Notes: generated by a model from the sequence alone, not told the origin. A stretch of DNA of 64,000 bases from 40CM-2-70-7 sp035631315 (GCA_035631315.1 DASQIZ010000059.1:1-64000), one strand, 5' to 3'; shown: positions 6,926 through 16,919, counted from the stretch's first letter. Numbers and translations: made by a program.

Positions 6926-9618
6926 AACAGCTGCGCGCACTGCTCGCCCGTATCGCCGGCCTCTTCGGCGGCAGCCGCTCCGATGCCGACCTGACCGAAG
7001 AGCTGGCGAGTCACCTGGAAATGGCGACGGCCGAGAACGTCCGGCGTGGGATGACGCCCGACGAAGCGCATCGGCAGGCGCGGCTCGCCGCCGGGGGAAT
7101 CACCCAGGCGGCCGAGGCCGTGCGGGACCGCCGCGGACTCCCCGCGGTGTCGAACCTGGTCTCGGACGTCCGGTATGCGGTGCGGACCCTGCGGCGGTCC
7201 CCCGGATTCACTGCCGTCGTCGTCCTCACGCTGGCCCTCGGCATCGGCGCCAATACCGCGATCTTCTCCGTGATCCGCGGTGTGCTGCTCAAGCCCCTGC
7301 CCTACCGCGATGGCAGCCGGCTGGTGTACCTGCGCCAGGCGAGTGACGGACCGTCGGGTGCCAATATGGAGTTCTCGGTCCCGGAGATCACCGACATCAC
7401 CCAGGGCGTGCCGGGCTTCTCTGGCGTCGCGCAGTATTCGCCGTTCAGCCTCACGCTCCAGGGCGACAAAGCCGTCACCCTCACGGTCGGTCTGGTGACC
7501 GGGAACTTCTTCGACGTCATGGGCCTCAAGCCGGTCCTCGGACGCGTCACGCTTCCCTCGGACGACGGCTCCGGCGTCCCGCCGGTGATGGTGCTGACCT
7601 ACAACTTCTGGATGAACCGCTTCGGCGGGGATACGAGTATCGTCGGCCGGGATGTCACGTTGGACGGCCACTCCGTGCGCGTGATCGGCGTGCTCCAGCC
7701 GGCCCCCTACTTCCCCGACCCGATTGATGCCCTGCTCAACATGGTCATCAGCCCGCACCACGTGAGCGCGACGATGATCCAGGGCCGTACCCACCGCATG
7801 ACGGAAGTCTTCGCGCGGCTGACGCCGGAGACGACGCTCCAGCAGGCGAGGAACGAGGTCGCCACCACCTACGCCCGCATGCGGAATGACCATCCCGATG
7901 CCTACGATCCCGGATCGCACTACCGGGTCGCGGTCACTCCCCTCAAGACGGCCATCGGCGAGCGGGCGCAGCTGACGCTCTGGCTGTTGATGGTCGCGGC
8001 CGCGTTCGTCCTGATCATCGCGGCCGCCAACGTGGCCAACCTGACACTGATGCGCGGCGTGCGCCGCGAGCACGAGCTCGTCACCCGCGCAGCCCTCGGC
8101 GCCGGCGTGGCCCGGCTGCGGCGCCTGCTTCTCGCCGAAAACATGGTGCTCACCCTGCTGGGCGGCACGGCCGGCGTCGCGGTGGCCATCGTCGGTGTCC
8201 GCATGCTCACGGCGCTCGCCGCCCGGTACTCGCCCCGTGCCGCGGAGATCCGGCTCGACGCGACGGTCCTCGGCTTCGCGCTGGCGCTCTCCGTGGTGCT
8301 CGCGCTGCTCCTCTCCTTCGTCGCCGTGCTGCCGCCCGACGGCGCGCTCGCGGCCTGGCTGGCCGCCGGGGGGCGGCGCTCGAGCGGAGGCGTCCGGAAG
8401 CAGCGGCTCCAGCGCGGCCTCGTCGTGGCGCAGGTCGCCGCGTCGGTGGTGCTGATGGCCGGCGCCGGCCTGTTGACCCGTACCATCCTGCAGCTCTCCG
8501 AAGTGAGCACCGGGCTGCGCAGCGAGTCGATGGTGACCATGGAAATGCAGCTGATGTCGTTCACCGCTCCCGACGCCGCCGCGCTGGCCGCCTCCGAAGT
8601 GAACGCGAAGCTCAAGTATGCCCAGATGCAGCAGGAGGTGCGCACGCTACCGGGCGTCATCGACGTCGGCATCGGCAGCACCATGCCCCTGCGCAACGGC
8701 AACCTCGTGCTGGACGTGAAGGCGGAGGGTCAGTCGCTGGCACCGGGAGCCGCCCAGCCGCGCGCCGAGATGCGGACCGGGGACCCGAACTACTTCACGG
8801 CGGCCGGCATCCCGCTGCTCGCGGGGCGCAACTTTACCGCCACCGACCAACGCGGCTCCGGGCTCGTCGTCATCATCAACAAGACCCTCGCGGACCAGCT
8901 GTTCCCCGGACAGGACCCCATCGGCCGTCACATCGCCTGGACTGGAGAAGTCCTCAAGTTCTCCCCGTTCAGCGGTGACTGGCGCACCGTCGTCGGTGTT
9001 GCCGCCAACACGCACGACGGCGCTCCTGGTGAGGCCTCGCACGGAGTCGTGTTCGAGCCATTTGCGCAGGAGGTGGCGATCGGCGATGGCCTCGTGATCC
9101 GCGCCGACCAGAACCTGACGGGAGTCACGACGTCCGCGCTGCGCGTCGTGCGCGACATCGCGCCGGGCGTCCCCGTCGAGCATGTGCAGACCCTCACGCA
9201 GTACCGCGACGAGAACGTGGCCCCGCAGCGGCTCAACGCCGAGTTGGTATCGGCGTTCAGTCTCCTCGCCGTGGTCATCGCGGCCGTGGGAATCGCCGGC
9301 GTCCTGGCGTTCTCGGTGAGCGCGCGCACCGGCGAGATCGGCATCCGCATGAGCCTGGGGGCCGAGCCCGGGCAGGTGCAGCGCATGATTCTCGGGGAAG
9401 GCGGCATCGTACTGGTGATCGGATTGCTGATCGGCGTGGTGGGGGCATTTCTGGCGACGGGCGTGATCCGCGGGCTCCTGTTCGACATCCCCCCGCACGA
9501 TCCCGTCACGTTCGTCAGCGTCACGGCCCTGATGGCGCTGATCGGCCTGGTCGCCTGCTGGATCCCGGCCCTGCGGGCGGCTCGCATCGACCCGGTGATC
9601 GCCATGCGCGCGCAGTAA
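6922..9618 (+). CDS. ADOP-family duplicated MacB/FtsX-type permease
   Basis: The 898-residue protein has the N-terminal ADOP domain (LTEELASHLEMATAENVRRGMTPDEAHRQARL at about 25-55), TM1 with VVLTLALGIGANTAIFS at about 110, a MacB-like periplasmic domain containing GNFFDVMGLKPVLGR, a first FtsX block with ANVANLTLMRG and AALGAGVARLRRLL, a second periplasmic domain and a terminal FtsX block with GEIGIRMSLGAEPGQVQRMI and the end PALRAARIDPVIAMR. It should sit in the inner membrane and work with an ATPase encoded elsewhere, or have a non-transport role. The ATG overlaps the padR stop. Confidence 0.9.
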   Translation: MKQLRALLARIAGLFGGSRSDADLTEELASHLEMATAENVRRGMTPDEAHRQARLAAGGITQAAEAVRDRRGLPAVSNLVSDVRYAVRTLRRSPGFTAVVVLTLALGIGANTAIFSVIRGVLLKPLPYRDGSRLVYLRQASDGPSGANMEFSVPEITDITQGVPGFSGVAQYSPFSLTLQGDKAVTLTVGLVTGNFFDVMGLKPVLGRVTLPSDDGSGVPPVMVLTYNFWMNRFGGDTSIVGRDVTLDGHSVRVIGVLQPAPYFPDPIDALLNMVISPHHVSATMIQGRTHRMTEVFARLTPETTLQQARNEVATTYARMRNDHPDAYDPGSHYRVAVTPLKTAIGERAQLTLWLLMVAAAFVLIIAAANVANLTLMRGVRREHELVTRAALGAGVARLRRLLLAENMVLTLLGGTAGVAVAIVGVRMLTALAARYSPRAAEIRLDATVLGFALALSVVLALLLSFVAVLPPDGALAAWLAAGGRRSSGGVRKQRLQRGLVVAQVAASVVLMAGAGLLTRTILQLSEVSTGLRSESMVTMEMQLMSFTAPDAAALAASEVNAKLKYAQMQQEVRTLPGVIDVGIGSTMPLRNGNLVLDVKAEGQSLAPGAAQPRAEMRTGDPNYFTAAGIPLLAGRNFTATDQRGSGLVVIINKTLADQLFPGQDPIGRHIAWTGEVLKFSPFSGDWRTVVGVAANTHDGAPGEASHGVVFEPFAQEVAIGDGLVIRADQNLTGVTTSALRVVRDIAPGVPVEHVQTLTQYRDENVAPQRLNAELVSAFSLLAVVIAAVGIAGVLAFSVSARTGEIGIRMSLGAEPGQVQRMILGEGGIVLVIGLLIGVVGAFLATGVIRGLLFDIPPHDPVTFVSVTALMALIGLVACWIPALRAARIDPVIAMRAQ

Positions 9619-9635
9619 CCACTCAGGAGGTTGCC

Positions 9636-10067
9636 ATGCGGGACACGAGGGAACGGCTGTCGCTACTGTGGATCTTCGCGTTATTGAACTACTTGTATGC
9701 GGACGTGATCGCCCTGTGGGACATTATCGGCTCGAAACAGGCATTCGACGGTCTCCCACCAGGGGCACTGATGTGGTCAGCGGTCTTGATGGAGATACCG
9801 ATCGCCATGATCGTGGCCTCCCGGTTGCTCTCATTTCGGGCGAACCGGATGGCGAATATCATCGCCGGTATCGTCGTGACCGTCGTCAACGGTTTTCTGA
9901 CCTTCGTGGCGCCGCTGCTCTTCCATGCGCAGACGCCAGCCTATCCCGAGTACCTGTTTTTCGCGACGATTGAAACGGTGTCCACCGTGTACCTCGTCCG
10001 GCTGGCGTGGACGTGGACAGAGGTCCCGGCGACAGCTAGCTCGGCGCGGCCAGTCACCGCCTCCTAG
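9636..10067 (+). CDS. DUF6326-like small membrane protein
   Basis: The 143-residue protein has four hydrophobic segments (about 10-28, 46-64, 74-95 and 108-126) and the WIFALLNYLYADVIALWD opening that I associate with the DUF6326 family of four-helix membrane proteins. The function is unknown. A good CAGGAGG ribosome-binding site lies before the ATG, 17 bases after the permease stop, so it may be the last gene of that operon. Confidence 0.75.
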   Translation: MRDTRERLSLLWIFALLNYLYADVIALWDIIGSKQAFDGLPPGALMWSAVLMEIPIAMIVASRLLSFRANRMANIIAGIVVTVVNGFLTFVAPLLFHAQTPAYPEYLFFATIETVSTVYLVRLAWTWTEVPATASSARPVTAS

Positions 10068-10084
10068 GTGGGCGGGTCAATGAC

Positions 10085-10163
10085 TCAGCGCAGCAAGAAC
10101 AGTCCCGCGACGCACAGGATCATGCCCGCACCGGTCCGGACGCCGAAGCTTTCGCCATAGTAG
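10085..10163 (-). pseudogene. C-terminal remnant of a DMT/EamA-like transporter
   Basis: Read on the minus strand, a frame ending in TGA at 10085 encodes a tail of about 26 residues, YYGESFGVRTGAGMILCV followed by AGLFLLR. This has the amphipathic step and final TM typical of EamA/SMR-type transporters. Nothing upstream continues it: the sequence passes directly into a decapitated permease on the opposite strand. This looks like one side of a deletion or recombination junction. Confidence 0.45.
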
Positions 10164-11481
10164 CATCGGACTCGACGGGCGCGTCGTGCTCTTCGCCCTC
10201 GTCATCACACTGCTGACGGCCCTGGCCTTCGGGCTCGCCCCCGCCCTCCGGGTGACGGGCGGCCACGTGGCCGAATCGCTGCGCGCCGGGCGCGCCGATA
10301 CGGGAGACGTCAGGTCGCGCCGGTTCCGCCGGGGTCTCGTGATCTCGGAAGTGGCGCTCGCGGTGGTGCTGCTGGTCTGTTCGGGCCTCGTCTGGCAGAG
10401 CCTGACGCGCATGCTGTGGGTCGATCCCGGGTTTCGCCCCGAGCGCACTGTGACGGCGCAGATCACCCTCGGCAGTGACTATCCGGATTCAAGTAGCGTG
10501 GCCTTCTGGCGCACGCTGCTCACCAACCTCGACGGCAAGGGGGGAATCGAAGCGGCCGGCGCCACCGACACGCCGCCCTTGTCGGGGGGTGGGATCTTCA
10601 CCTCCATCCGCCTGCTCGACCAGCCACCCCGGCCGGCAGATCAGCCGCTGATGTCGACCATCCGGTCGGTCACGCCGGGCTACTTCCAGGCGATGGGCAT
10701 CCCGGTCCTGGCCGGCCACGACCTCGAGTGGAATGAGTCGGGCCCATCGATGGTGGTGAGCGCCGCGGCGGCGAAGGCGTTCTGGCCCCACCAGCCGGTC
10801 ACGGACAAACAGATCGCGTTCCATCAGGAGCCGAAGGGCAAGCCGGTCGTCGGCGAGGTAGGCGATACGCACGAAGCGAGTCTCGCGACTCCGCCGGCAC
10901 CGGTGGTCTACGTCTCGATGCGCCGGTATCAGCGCGTCTTCCGTACCATGACGCTCGTGGTGCGCGGGCGGGGAGACATCGCCGCGCTCACCCAGACCAT
11001 TCGCGGAGCCCTGCACGAGCTCGATCCGGGCCTTCCGCTGTACAACGTGCAGAGCCTGCAGACCATCGTGGACCAATCCACGGCGCAGACGCGCCTGCAG
11101 ACGCTCCTGCTCGTGGTGTTCGGCGCCTCGGCCCTGCTGCTCGCGGCCTTGGGCATCTACGGCGTCATTTCCTACTCGGTGACGCAGCGACGCCAGGAAA
11201 TGGGCGTCCGGCTCGCCCTCGGCGCGGCGCCCGGCGGGCTCCTGGGTCTGGTGATCGGCGAGGGAGTCGCGCTGACCGCGATCGGCGTGGTGGTCGGCGC
11301 CGTCGGCGCGTCATTCACCACCGCACTCGTCCAATCCCTCCTCTTCGGCGTGGGACGCGGTGATCTCATGACGTTCGCCGCCGTGGCGGTCGGATTGGTG
11401 GGCGTCGCCGTCGCGGCGAGCTTCGTCCCCGCCCGCCGGGCGATGCGCATCGATCCGATCATCGCATTGCGGGGGGAGTGA
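10162..11481 (+). pseudogene. N-terminally truncated ADOP permease
   Basis: Homology to the other ADOP permeases begins abruptly at about 10162 with SIGLDGRVVLFALVIT, which in complete copies lies inside the first FtsX block. About 400-450 residues are missing: the N-terminal domain, TM1, the first extracytoplasmic domain and the first helices. The rest, including the second extracytoplasmic domain and the terminal FtsX block (VTQRRQEMGVRLALGAAPGG, ARRAMRIDPIIAL), is intact with no internal stop. A GTG at 10186 could start translation but has no convincing ribosome-binding site. It is probably a decaying copy. Confidence 0.75.
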
Positions 11482-11496
11482 GACCCTGACGTCCCC

Positions 11497-11543
11497 TTGA
11501 CGGTCTAAGGAAGCAACCCTACGGTCCCCTAGGGCATCTAAGG
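11497..11543 (+). promoter_or_regulatory. Candidate promoter of third padR
   Basis: TTGACG (11497-11502), 17-base spacer, TACGGT (11520-11525) is a plausible sigma-70-type promoter. TCTAAGG occurs twice (11504-11510 and 11537-11543) and CCCTAGGG forms a small palindrome between them, so these could be regulator contacts. AAGGGG next to the ATG may serve as the ribosome-binding site. Confidence 0.45.
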
Positions 11544-11546
11544 GGC

Positions 11547-11897
11547 ATGACCGTGACTCCGCGCGACTCCAAGGACGAGGTCCTCCAGGGCACCCTCGAC
11601 ATGCTGGTCCTGAAAGCCCTGTCCCTCGAACCGATGCACGGCTGGGGCATCAGCGAACGCCTCCAGCAGTGGTCGGACGACATCCTCCACCTGAACGAGG
11701 GCTCCCTCTACCCCGCCCTCTACCGCCTCGAACGCCAGGGCCTGGTCCGGTCGGCGTGGAAGGCCAGCGCCAACAACCGCCGCGCCCGCTACTACGAGCT
11801 CACCGCCGCCGGACGTCGACACCTCGCGTTCGAGCTCCAGGCGTGGGCCCGTGCTTCCCGAGCCGTCAACCTCATCCTGGCCGTGGAGGCCCCATGA
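11547..11897 (+). CDS. PadR-family transcriptional regulator
   Basis: This 116-residue PadR has LDMLVLKALSLEPMHGWGISERLQQW, then LNEGSLYPALYRLERQGLVRSAW, the ASANNRRARYYELTAAGRRHL wing region and a short C-terminal helix. It is close in sequence to the PadR proteins at 2637 and 54531. Its stop overlaps the ATG of the following permease. It is the likely repressor of this pair. Confidence 0.92.
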   Translation: MTVTPRDSKDEVLQGTLDMLVLKALSLEPMHGWGISERLQQWSDDILHLNEGSLYPALYRLERQGLVRSAWKASANNRRARYYELTAAGRRHLAFELQAWARASRAVNLILAVEAP

Positions 11898-14629
11898 CGG
11901 CTTTTCGCCGACTTCGAAGCGCGTTCGCCCGCCTGCTGGGACTCGCCACTCAGAACGACGACGACGCCCGGATGCAGGAGGAGATGGCCTGGCACCTGGA
12001 GCGGAAAGCCGAGCAGCTGCGGGAACAGGGGCTCCCGCCAGATGAGGCGCGGCGTCGGGCCGGCGTGTCGTTCGGCGCGCGCGCCGCGCACCAGGAAGCG
12101 GCCCGGGATCAGCTCCGCGCACCGTGGGCCGACCACCTCCTGCGGGACCTTCGTTACGCGCTTCGGACCCTCTTCCGGACTCCCTTCGTCACGACGGTCG
12201 CGGTCCTGTCCCTCGCCCTCGGCATCGGCGCGACCTCCGCGATCTTCTCGCTGTTCGACGAAGTGCTCCTGCGTCCCCTGCCCGTCCAGGACCCGGGCCG
12301 TCTCGTTAACCTGAGCGCCCCCGGACCCAAACCCGGCTACGCCTCGTGCGGGCAGGCGGGTGACTGTCAAATCGCTTTCAGCTACCTGATGTTCCGGGAC
12401 TTGGAGCAGCGACAGGACGTGTTCTCCGATCTCGCGGCCCACGTCCCGTTCGGCGCGAGCGTGGCCTATCAGGATCAACCGGTCACCGGCGACGCCGTGC
12501 TGGTGTCCGGATCCTACTTCCCGGCGCTTGGCATCCATCCGGCCCTCGGACGACTCCTGTCCGAAAGCGACGACCAGAGCATCGGCACCAACTTCGTCGC
12601 CGTGCTCTCCTACGCCTATTGGCAGTCTCGTCTGGGAGGGGACCGGGCCGTCCTCGGCAAACCGATCGTCGTGAACGGCCAGGCGCTGACCATCGTCGGA
12701 GTCACGGGGCCGGGGTTCGAGGGCACGACCCTCGGCCTCCAACCCCTGGTGTACGTGCCGCTCACGATGCAGAGCGTCGTGATCTCCGACGCGGAAGATT
12801 TCCAGAACCGGCGCGACTACTGGATCTACGCCTTCGCCCGCCTCAAGCGCGGCATGACCCTGCAGGGCGCCAGCGCCGGCCTGAATGGTCTGTACCACTC
12901 GATCATCACCCAGGTCGAGGTACCGCTGCAGCAAGGGATGAGCGACGCGACGATGGCACAGTTCCGGGAAAAAAAGGTCGTCGTCGAGCCGGGCGCACGC
13001 GGGCAGAGCACGATGCACCAATCGACTTCCGGCCCGTTCCTGATGCTCTTCGGCGTGACGGCGATCGTGCTCCTGATCGCCTGCGCCAACATCGCCAACC
13101 TTCTCCTCGCCCGCGGCGCCGGGCGCGCGATGGAGATGGGCCTCCGGATGGCCCTCGGCTCCAGTCGGACACGCCTGATCGCCCAGTTGCTGGTCGAATC
13201 GCTCGTTCTGGCGTGTCTCGGTGGACTGGCGGGCCTCCTGGTCGCGAAGTGGACCCTTTCTGGAATCGCCTCACTGATCCCACCCGACACCACCGGGGGA
13301 CTGGCCTTCACCCTCCAGCCGCCGGTCCTCCTGTTCTCGGCCGCGCTCACAGTGGCCACCGGTATCGCATTCGGACTGTTCCCCGCCTGGCACAACACGC
13401 GGGGGGACCTGGTGACGACTATCCGGGCGAACGCGGGCCACATTTCGGGCGCACAGGCAGCGGCGCGATTCCGCTCGACGCTGGTGACGCTCCAGGTGTC
13501 GCTGGCGACCGCGCTGTTGATCGCGGCCGGCCTGTTCATGAAGAGCCTGGCGAACGTCGCGCACGTGGACCTCGGGGTGCACATCGATTCCGTCGTCACG
13601 TTCCGGCTGTCCCCGGAGCGGGCGGGCTACACGGACCCGCGGACCACGGCGTATTACGCCCGGGTTGGAGACGCGCTGGCTGACATGCCGAGTGTGACCT
13701 CGGTGACCTCGTCGAACGTGCCGCTGTTCGCCGACCAGAACCGGGGCCGCGGCGTGACCGTCCAGGGATTCCCGTCCGGCCCTGACGTCGACAACGGCTC
13801 GAGCTACAACCTGGTGGGGACCAACTATTTCTCCACTTTGGGCGTGCACCTCATCGCCGGACGGGAATTCACGGACGCCGATCGCCGGGGGGCCCTGCGC
13901 GTCGGCGTGGTGAACCAGTCCTTCGTGAAGAAGTTCAACCTGGGGTCCGGTGCCCTCGGGAAGTACTTCTCGGATCCCCCCGACACCGCCAACATCCTGA
14001 TCGTGGGCGTCGTGCCGGATGTGAAGTACTCCCAGGTCAAGGCATCGGCGCGGCCGGTGTTTTACCTCCCCTGGCGGCAGCGTCCGGACATTCCCTCGAT
14101 GAGTTTCTACATCCGGACGCCCCGGCCCGATGCCGTGCTGCGCAGCATCAGCGGCGTGGTGCGGAAGGTCGATCCGGGTGTCCCCGTCGAGAACCTCAAG
14201 ACCCTTGCGCAGCAGGTCCGTGACAATGTGTTCCTGGACCGGATGATTTCGCTGCTCTCGACCGCATTCGCGGTGCTGGCGACGCTCCTGGCCGCCGTCG
14301 GTCTGTACGGCGTCCTGGCCTATGCGGTCGCGCAGCGAACCCGCGAGATCGGCGTCCGCATGGCCCTCGGCGCGGACACGGGACGAGTGCGGGCGATGGT
14401 GCTGCGACAGGTCGGCGGCATGATGGTGATCGGCAGCGTCATCGGCCTTGCGGGTGCCGTGCTGTTCGGGAGGGCCGCGGGATCACTCCTCTTCGGTCTG
14501 AAGGGGACCGACCCGGCGGTGTTCGGACTTTCCATTATGGTACTCACGCTCGTGGCCCTGGCGGCGGGATACCTCCCCGCCCGTCGGGCCTCGAGAATCG
14601 ATCCGATCAAGGCGCTGCGGTACGAGTAG
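11894..14629 (+). CDS. ADOP-family duplicated MacB/FtsX-type permease
   Basis: The product is 911 residues. The N-terminal domain (MQEEMAWHLERKAEQLREQGLPPDEARRRAGVSFG) spans about 25-65, TM1 carries LSLALGIGATSAIFSL, and a long MacB-type extracytoplasmic domain follows. The first FtsX block has IVLLIACANIANLLLARG and MALGSSRTRLIAQLL. A second extracytoplasmic domain and a terminal FtsX block (TREIGVRMALGADTGRVRAM) end at PARRASRIDPIKALRYE. It differs from the neighbouring copies in the first extracytoplasmic domain, which has an inserted Cys-containing loop near the start. The ATG overlaps the padR stop, giving tight coupling. Confidence 0.9.
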   Translation: MTAFRRLRSAFARLLGLATQNDDDARMQEEMAWHLERKAEQLREQGLPPDEARRRAGVSFGARAAHQEAARDQLRAPWADHLLRDLRYALRTLFRTPFVTTVAVLSLALGIGATSAIFSLFDEVLLRPLPVQDPGRLVNLSAPGPKPGYASCGQAGDCQIAFSYLMFRDLEQRQDVFSDLAAHVPFGASVAYQDQPVTGDAVLVSGSYFPALGIHPALGRLLSESDDQSIGTNFVAVLSYAYWQSRLGGDRAVLGKPIVVNGQALTIVGVTGPGFEGTTLGLQPLVYVPLTMQSVVISDAEDFQNRRDYWIYAFARLKRGMTLQGASAGLNGLYHSIITQVEVPLQQGMSDATMAQFREKKVVVEPGARGQSTMHQSTSGPFLMLFGVTAIVLLIACANIANLLLARGAGRAMEMGLRMALGSSRTRLIAQLLVESLVLACLGGLAGLLVAKWTLSGIASLIPPDTTGGLAFTLQPPVLLFSAALTVATGIAFGLFPAWHNTRGDLVTTIRANAGHISGAQAAARFRSTLVTLQVSLATALLIAAGLFMKSLANVAHVDLGVHIDSVVTFRLSPERAGYTDPRTTAYYARVGDALADMPSVTSVTSSNVPLFADQNRGRGVTVQGFPSGPDVDNGSSYNLVGTNYFSTLGVHLIAGREFTDADRRGALRVGVVNQSFVKKFNLGSGALGKYFSDPPDTANILIVGVVPDVKYSQVKASARPVFYLPWRQRPDIPSMSFYIRTPRPDAVLRSISGVVRKVDPGVPVENLKTLAQQVRDNVFLDRMISLLSTAFAVLATLLAAVGLYGVLAYAVAQRTREIGVRMALGADTGRVRAMVLRQVGGMMVIGSVIGLAGAVLFGRAAGSLLFGLKGTDPAVFGLSIMVLTLVALAAGYLPARRASRIDPIKALRYE

Positions 14630-14656
14630 CCCGGCTGAGGACGACCCGGCGCGGCG

Positions 14657-15133
14657 TCAGCCCGGCAGGCGATCGAAGGGCACCGACAGGTAGGACGATA
14701 TCTCGGCACCAACGGCGTTGGCCGCTCCCAGGATTCCACTGTAAGCGTTGGTCAGGGGAACGGGGCCACGCGTCGTGAAGATGATCAGTCGCCGGGCGTT
14801 CGAGGGCCGGCTGCTCGTCCAACTGCGCTCGAACCCGATCCCGGTGACGTCCCCAAACCGGAACGTGCCGGTCAGCCTCCGGAAAACCGTCCGTCGCGAC
14901 CACGATACGGTCTTGGTCGATTGGTCGAACCGGAACTCCGAGCGCTCAACACCGGCGGTGGAGGCCAGCGCAAACAGGCCGAGCACCGCGTCCCATCCAG
15001 CACACTGTCCGGCCGTCGCGGGACTGAGCCAGATCGCCGCGCCTGCCACCGTCAACGAGCCGGCAAGGACCACCAAGAAGGCCTCGAAGTGCGATACTCG
15101 AAGACTGCCATCGGGATCCCGAGTCGCGGTCAC
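14657..15133 (-). CDS. Small membrane protein of unknown function
   Basis: The 158-residue protein has two hydrophobic segments near the N-terminus (about 17-37 and 43-58), followed by a cytoplasmic-looking domain with a beta-strand pattern (SEFRFDQSTKTVSWSRRTVF, RFGDVTGIGFE, RRLIIFTTRGPVPLTN) reminiscent of bacterial PH-like membrane proteins. No family is named with confidence. It is convergent with the ADOP permease and stands alone. Confidence 0.55.
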   Translation of the reverse strand: MTATRDPDGSLRVSHFEAFLVVLAGSLTVAGAAIWLSPATAGQCAGWDAVLGLFALASTAGVERSEFRFDQSTKTVSWSRRTVFRRLTGTFRFGDVTGIGFERSWTSSRPSNARRLIIFTTRGPVPLTNAYSGILGAANAVGAEISSYLSVPFDRLPG

Positions 15134-15235
15134 GCACTGCCCCCTTGGACCTGATCGTGCCAGAATACGCTCTGTCGCAACGGGCGGCTGTCATAGTTCG
15201 GTGAACGATGAACGAGTCCTGGGCATCGGTCCCAG

Positions 15236-15487
15236 TTACGACGGTCTTTTCAGGACCGAGGCGTCTTTCAGGGCCATCTCAAGGGTCGACGCGAATTCGT
15301 TCAGCATCTCGACCGCCACCCGTTGGCGCTGGGGCGGCCACAGGGCAACGAGCGGCCGGGTCCTGGCCTCGAGCTGCATCAGGAAGCGCTCGGCCAGCCG
15401 ACGCCCGTGTGGGGTGAGCTCCACGAGACTGACGCGACCATCCGACGCCTGCTCCCGACGCGCGAGCTCGCAGACCGCACCCGTCAT
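15236..15487 (-). pseudogene. Truncated MarR-family regulator remnant
   Basis: The frame encodes the C-terminal part of a MarR protein: the wing SDGRVSLVELTPHGRRLAERF and the long dimerisation helix with VEMLNEFASTLE. The N-terminal dimerisation helices and recognition helix are missing. The bases upstream stay open for some codons but do not encode MarR-like sequence. It cannot bind DNA as a normal MarR and is most likely a gene remnant. Confidence 0.5.
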
Positions 15488-15620
15488 CAGATCACTGCAG
15501 AGTCTCCGCTGAAAGCCTCGCCGGACCCCTAAGGGCGATCCCTGACGGCTGCGTGAGTGCTCCCGCGCAACCCCGCTGCCGCGCCCGGTGTCACACGAGA
15601 ACCCCCTCCCGGACGTTCAG

Positions 15621-16619
15621 ATGCCTTGCGCAGCCACGCTCATGTTGCTGAGTCAGTTGGTATTGCCGAATGGTCAATCCCCCGACGTCCGGCTCGTGAC
15701 CGACGAAACCGACGCCGTGTTGTCCATCCTGCGCCTCCGACAGCGGGGGCAATCCCCATCCGAGCGCGACTGGAGTCGATTGTTCGCGTCCGAGGGATAC
15801 CGGGCCCTGGCCCGCCGAGAAACATCATTTGGCAGGCCTTTCTCGGACGATCGCTTCAAGGCGTTCGTCCTCTCCGACTCCCTGCTCGCGCGAACGTCGC
15901 AGCTCGCGGCCACCGTCGATTCCTGGAAGCACATCGACGTCGGCGACGCCGCGCACCGGGCCCTGGCCTATCTGCCCGCCGGCACCCCACTCCGCTCCAT
16001 CCTCTTCTTCGAGATCAAGCCGCAGGGCAACAGCTTCGTGTTCGACGTCGACGGCCGCCGGGCGATTTTTCTCTACGTGAATCCCGCCGAGTCGGGACCG
16101 CAACTCGAGAATACGATGACGCACGAGCTGCATCATGTCGGGATCACCGCGGCGTGCACCGACTCGACGGCGAATTCCAAGGATTCCGCCGTGGCCCGAG
16201 TGACTGACTGGATGTCGGCCTTCGGCGAGGGATTTGCCATGCTCGCCGCGGCCGGCGGTCCCGACGTCCACCCGCACGCGCTGGATGCCGACAGCATCCG
16301 CCGGCGGTGGGATCACGACGTCGGGAATTTCAACGCCGACCTCGGCCGGGTGCAGACGTTCTTCTTCGACATCCTCGATTACCGGATTCCGGCGGATTCC
16401 ATTCCGGCGCATGGCATGAGCTTCTTCGGGATTCAGGGGCCCTGGTATACGGTCGGCTGGCGGATGGCGGTCACCGTGGAGAAGAAGTACGGTCGTCCCC
16501 GGCTCATCGCCGAGATGTGTCGTCCCGTGGGGTTCCTGCGGACCTACAACCAGGCGGCCGCCGGAAGCGGAATGGCGGTGTGGTCCGATTCCCTCCTGAC
16601 ACGAATGCAGGCGCACTAG
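15621..16619 (+). CDS. DUF5700-like putative secreted zinc peptidase
   Basis: The predicted product is 332 residues from ATG 15621, which gives a short hydrophobic signal-like start; a GTG at 15588 would add 11 residues. The motif T-HELHH (His168, Glu169, His172 from this ATG) is an HExxH zinc-binding site. A downstream helix FGEGFAMLAA contains Glu residues suited as third ligand. The layout fits the DUF5700 family of putative zinc-dependent peptidases. The substrate is unknown. It has no close operon partner and is followed by a 300-base region without genes. Confidence 0.7.
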   Translation: MPCAATLMLLSQLVLPNGQSPDVRLVTDETDAVLSILRLRQRGQSPSERDWSRLFASEGYRALARRETSFGRPFSDDRFKAFVLSDSLLARTSQLAATVDSWKHIDVGDAAHRALAYLPAGTPLRSILFFEIKPQGNSFVFDVDGRRAIFLYVNPAESGPQLENTMTHELHHVGITAACTDSTANSKDSAVARVTDWMSAFGEGFAMLAAAGGPDVHPHALDADSIRRRWDHDVGNFNADLGRVQTFFFDILDYRIPADSIPAHGMSFFGIQGPWYTVGWRMAVTVEKKYGRPRLIAEMCRPVGFLRTYNQAAAGSGMAVWSDSLLTRMQAH

Positions 16620-16919
16620 ACGACTCCCGGCTGACGGACCAAGCTTGAGCACCCGGGGCGATTCGATCAACACCGGGTGACCGCCATGTCCTCCCGCATG
16701 ACGGCAACATCTTCCGCGACAAGGTGCCCGCAGCGGTTGTGATCGGGAACGCCTTTGGCAAGCTCGGGGCCTCGACGCAGTCAACGGGCTCGGGGAGCTG
16801 GAATCACCCGTAATCCTGACGTGCACGCTCTGCATCCCCCGCAATCCCGCGATGAGCGAAGCTCGAATCCACCCGAAGTGCCCGACGACGAGGTACGCCG
16901 GCGGGCGCTCGAGCGTCCG
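16620..16919. other. Intergenic region without a recognised gene
   Basis: No supported gene is visible on either strand. A modest hairpin (CACCCGG at 16651 pairing with CCGGGTG ending at 16680) could terminate the upstream peptidase gene. The remaining sequence is GC-rich with short open frames and no recognisable protein signature. Confidence 0.4.
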
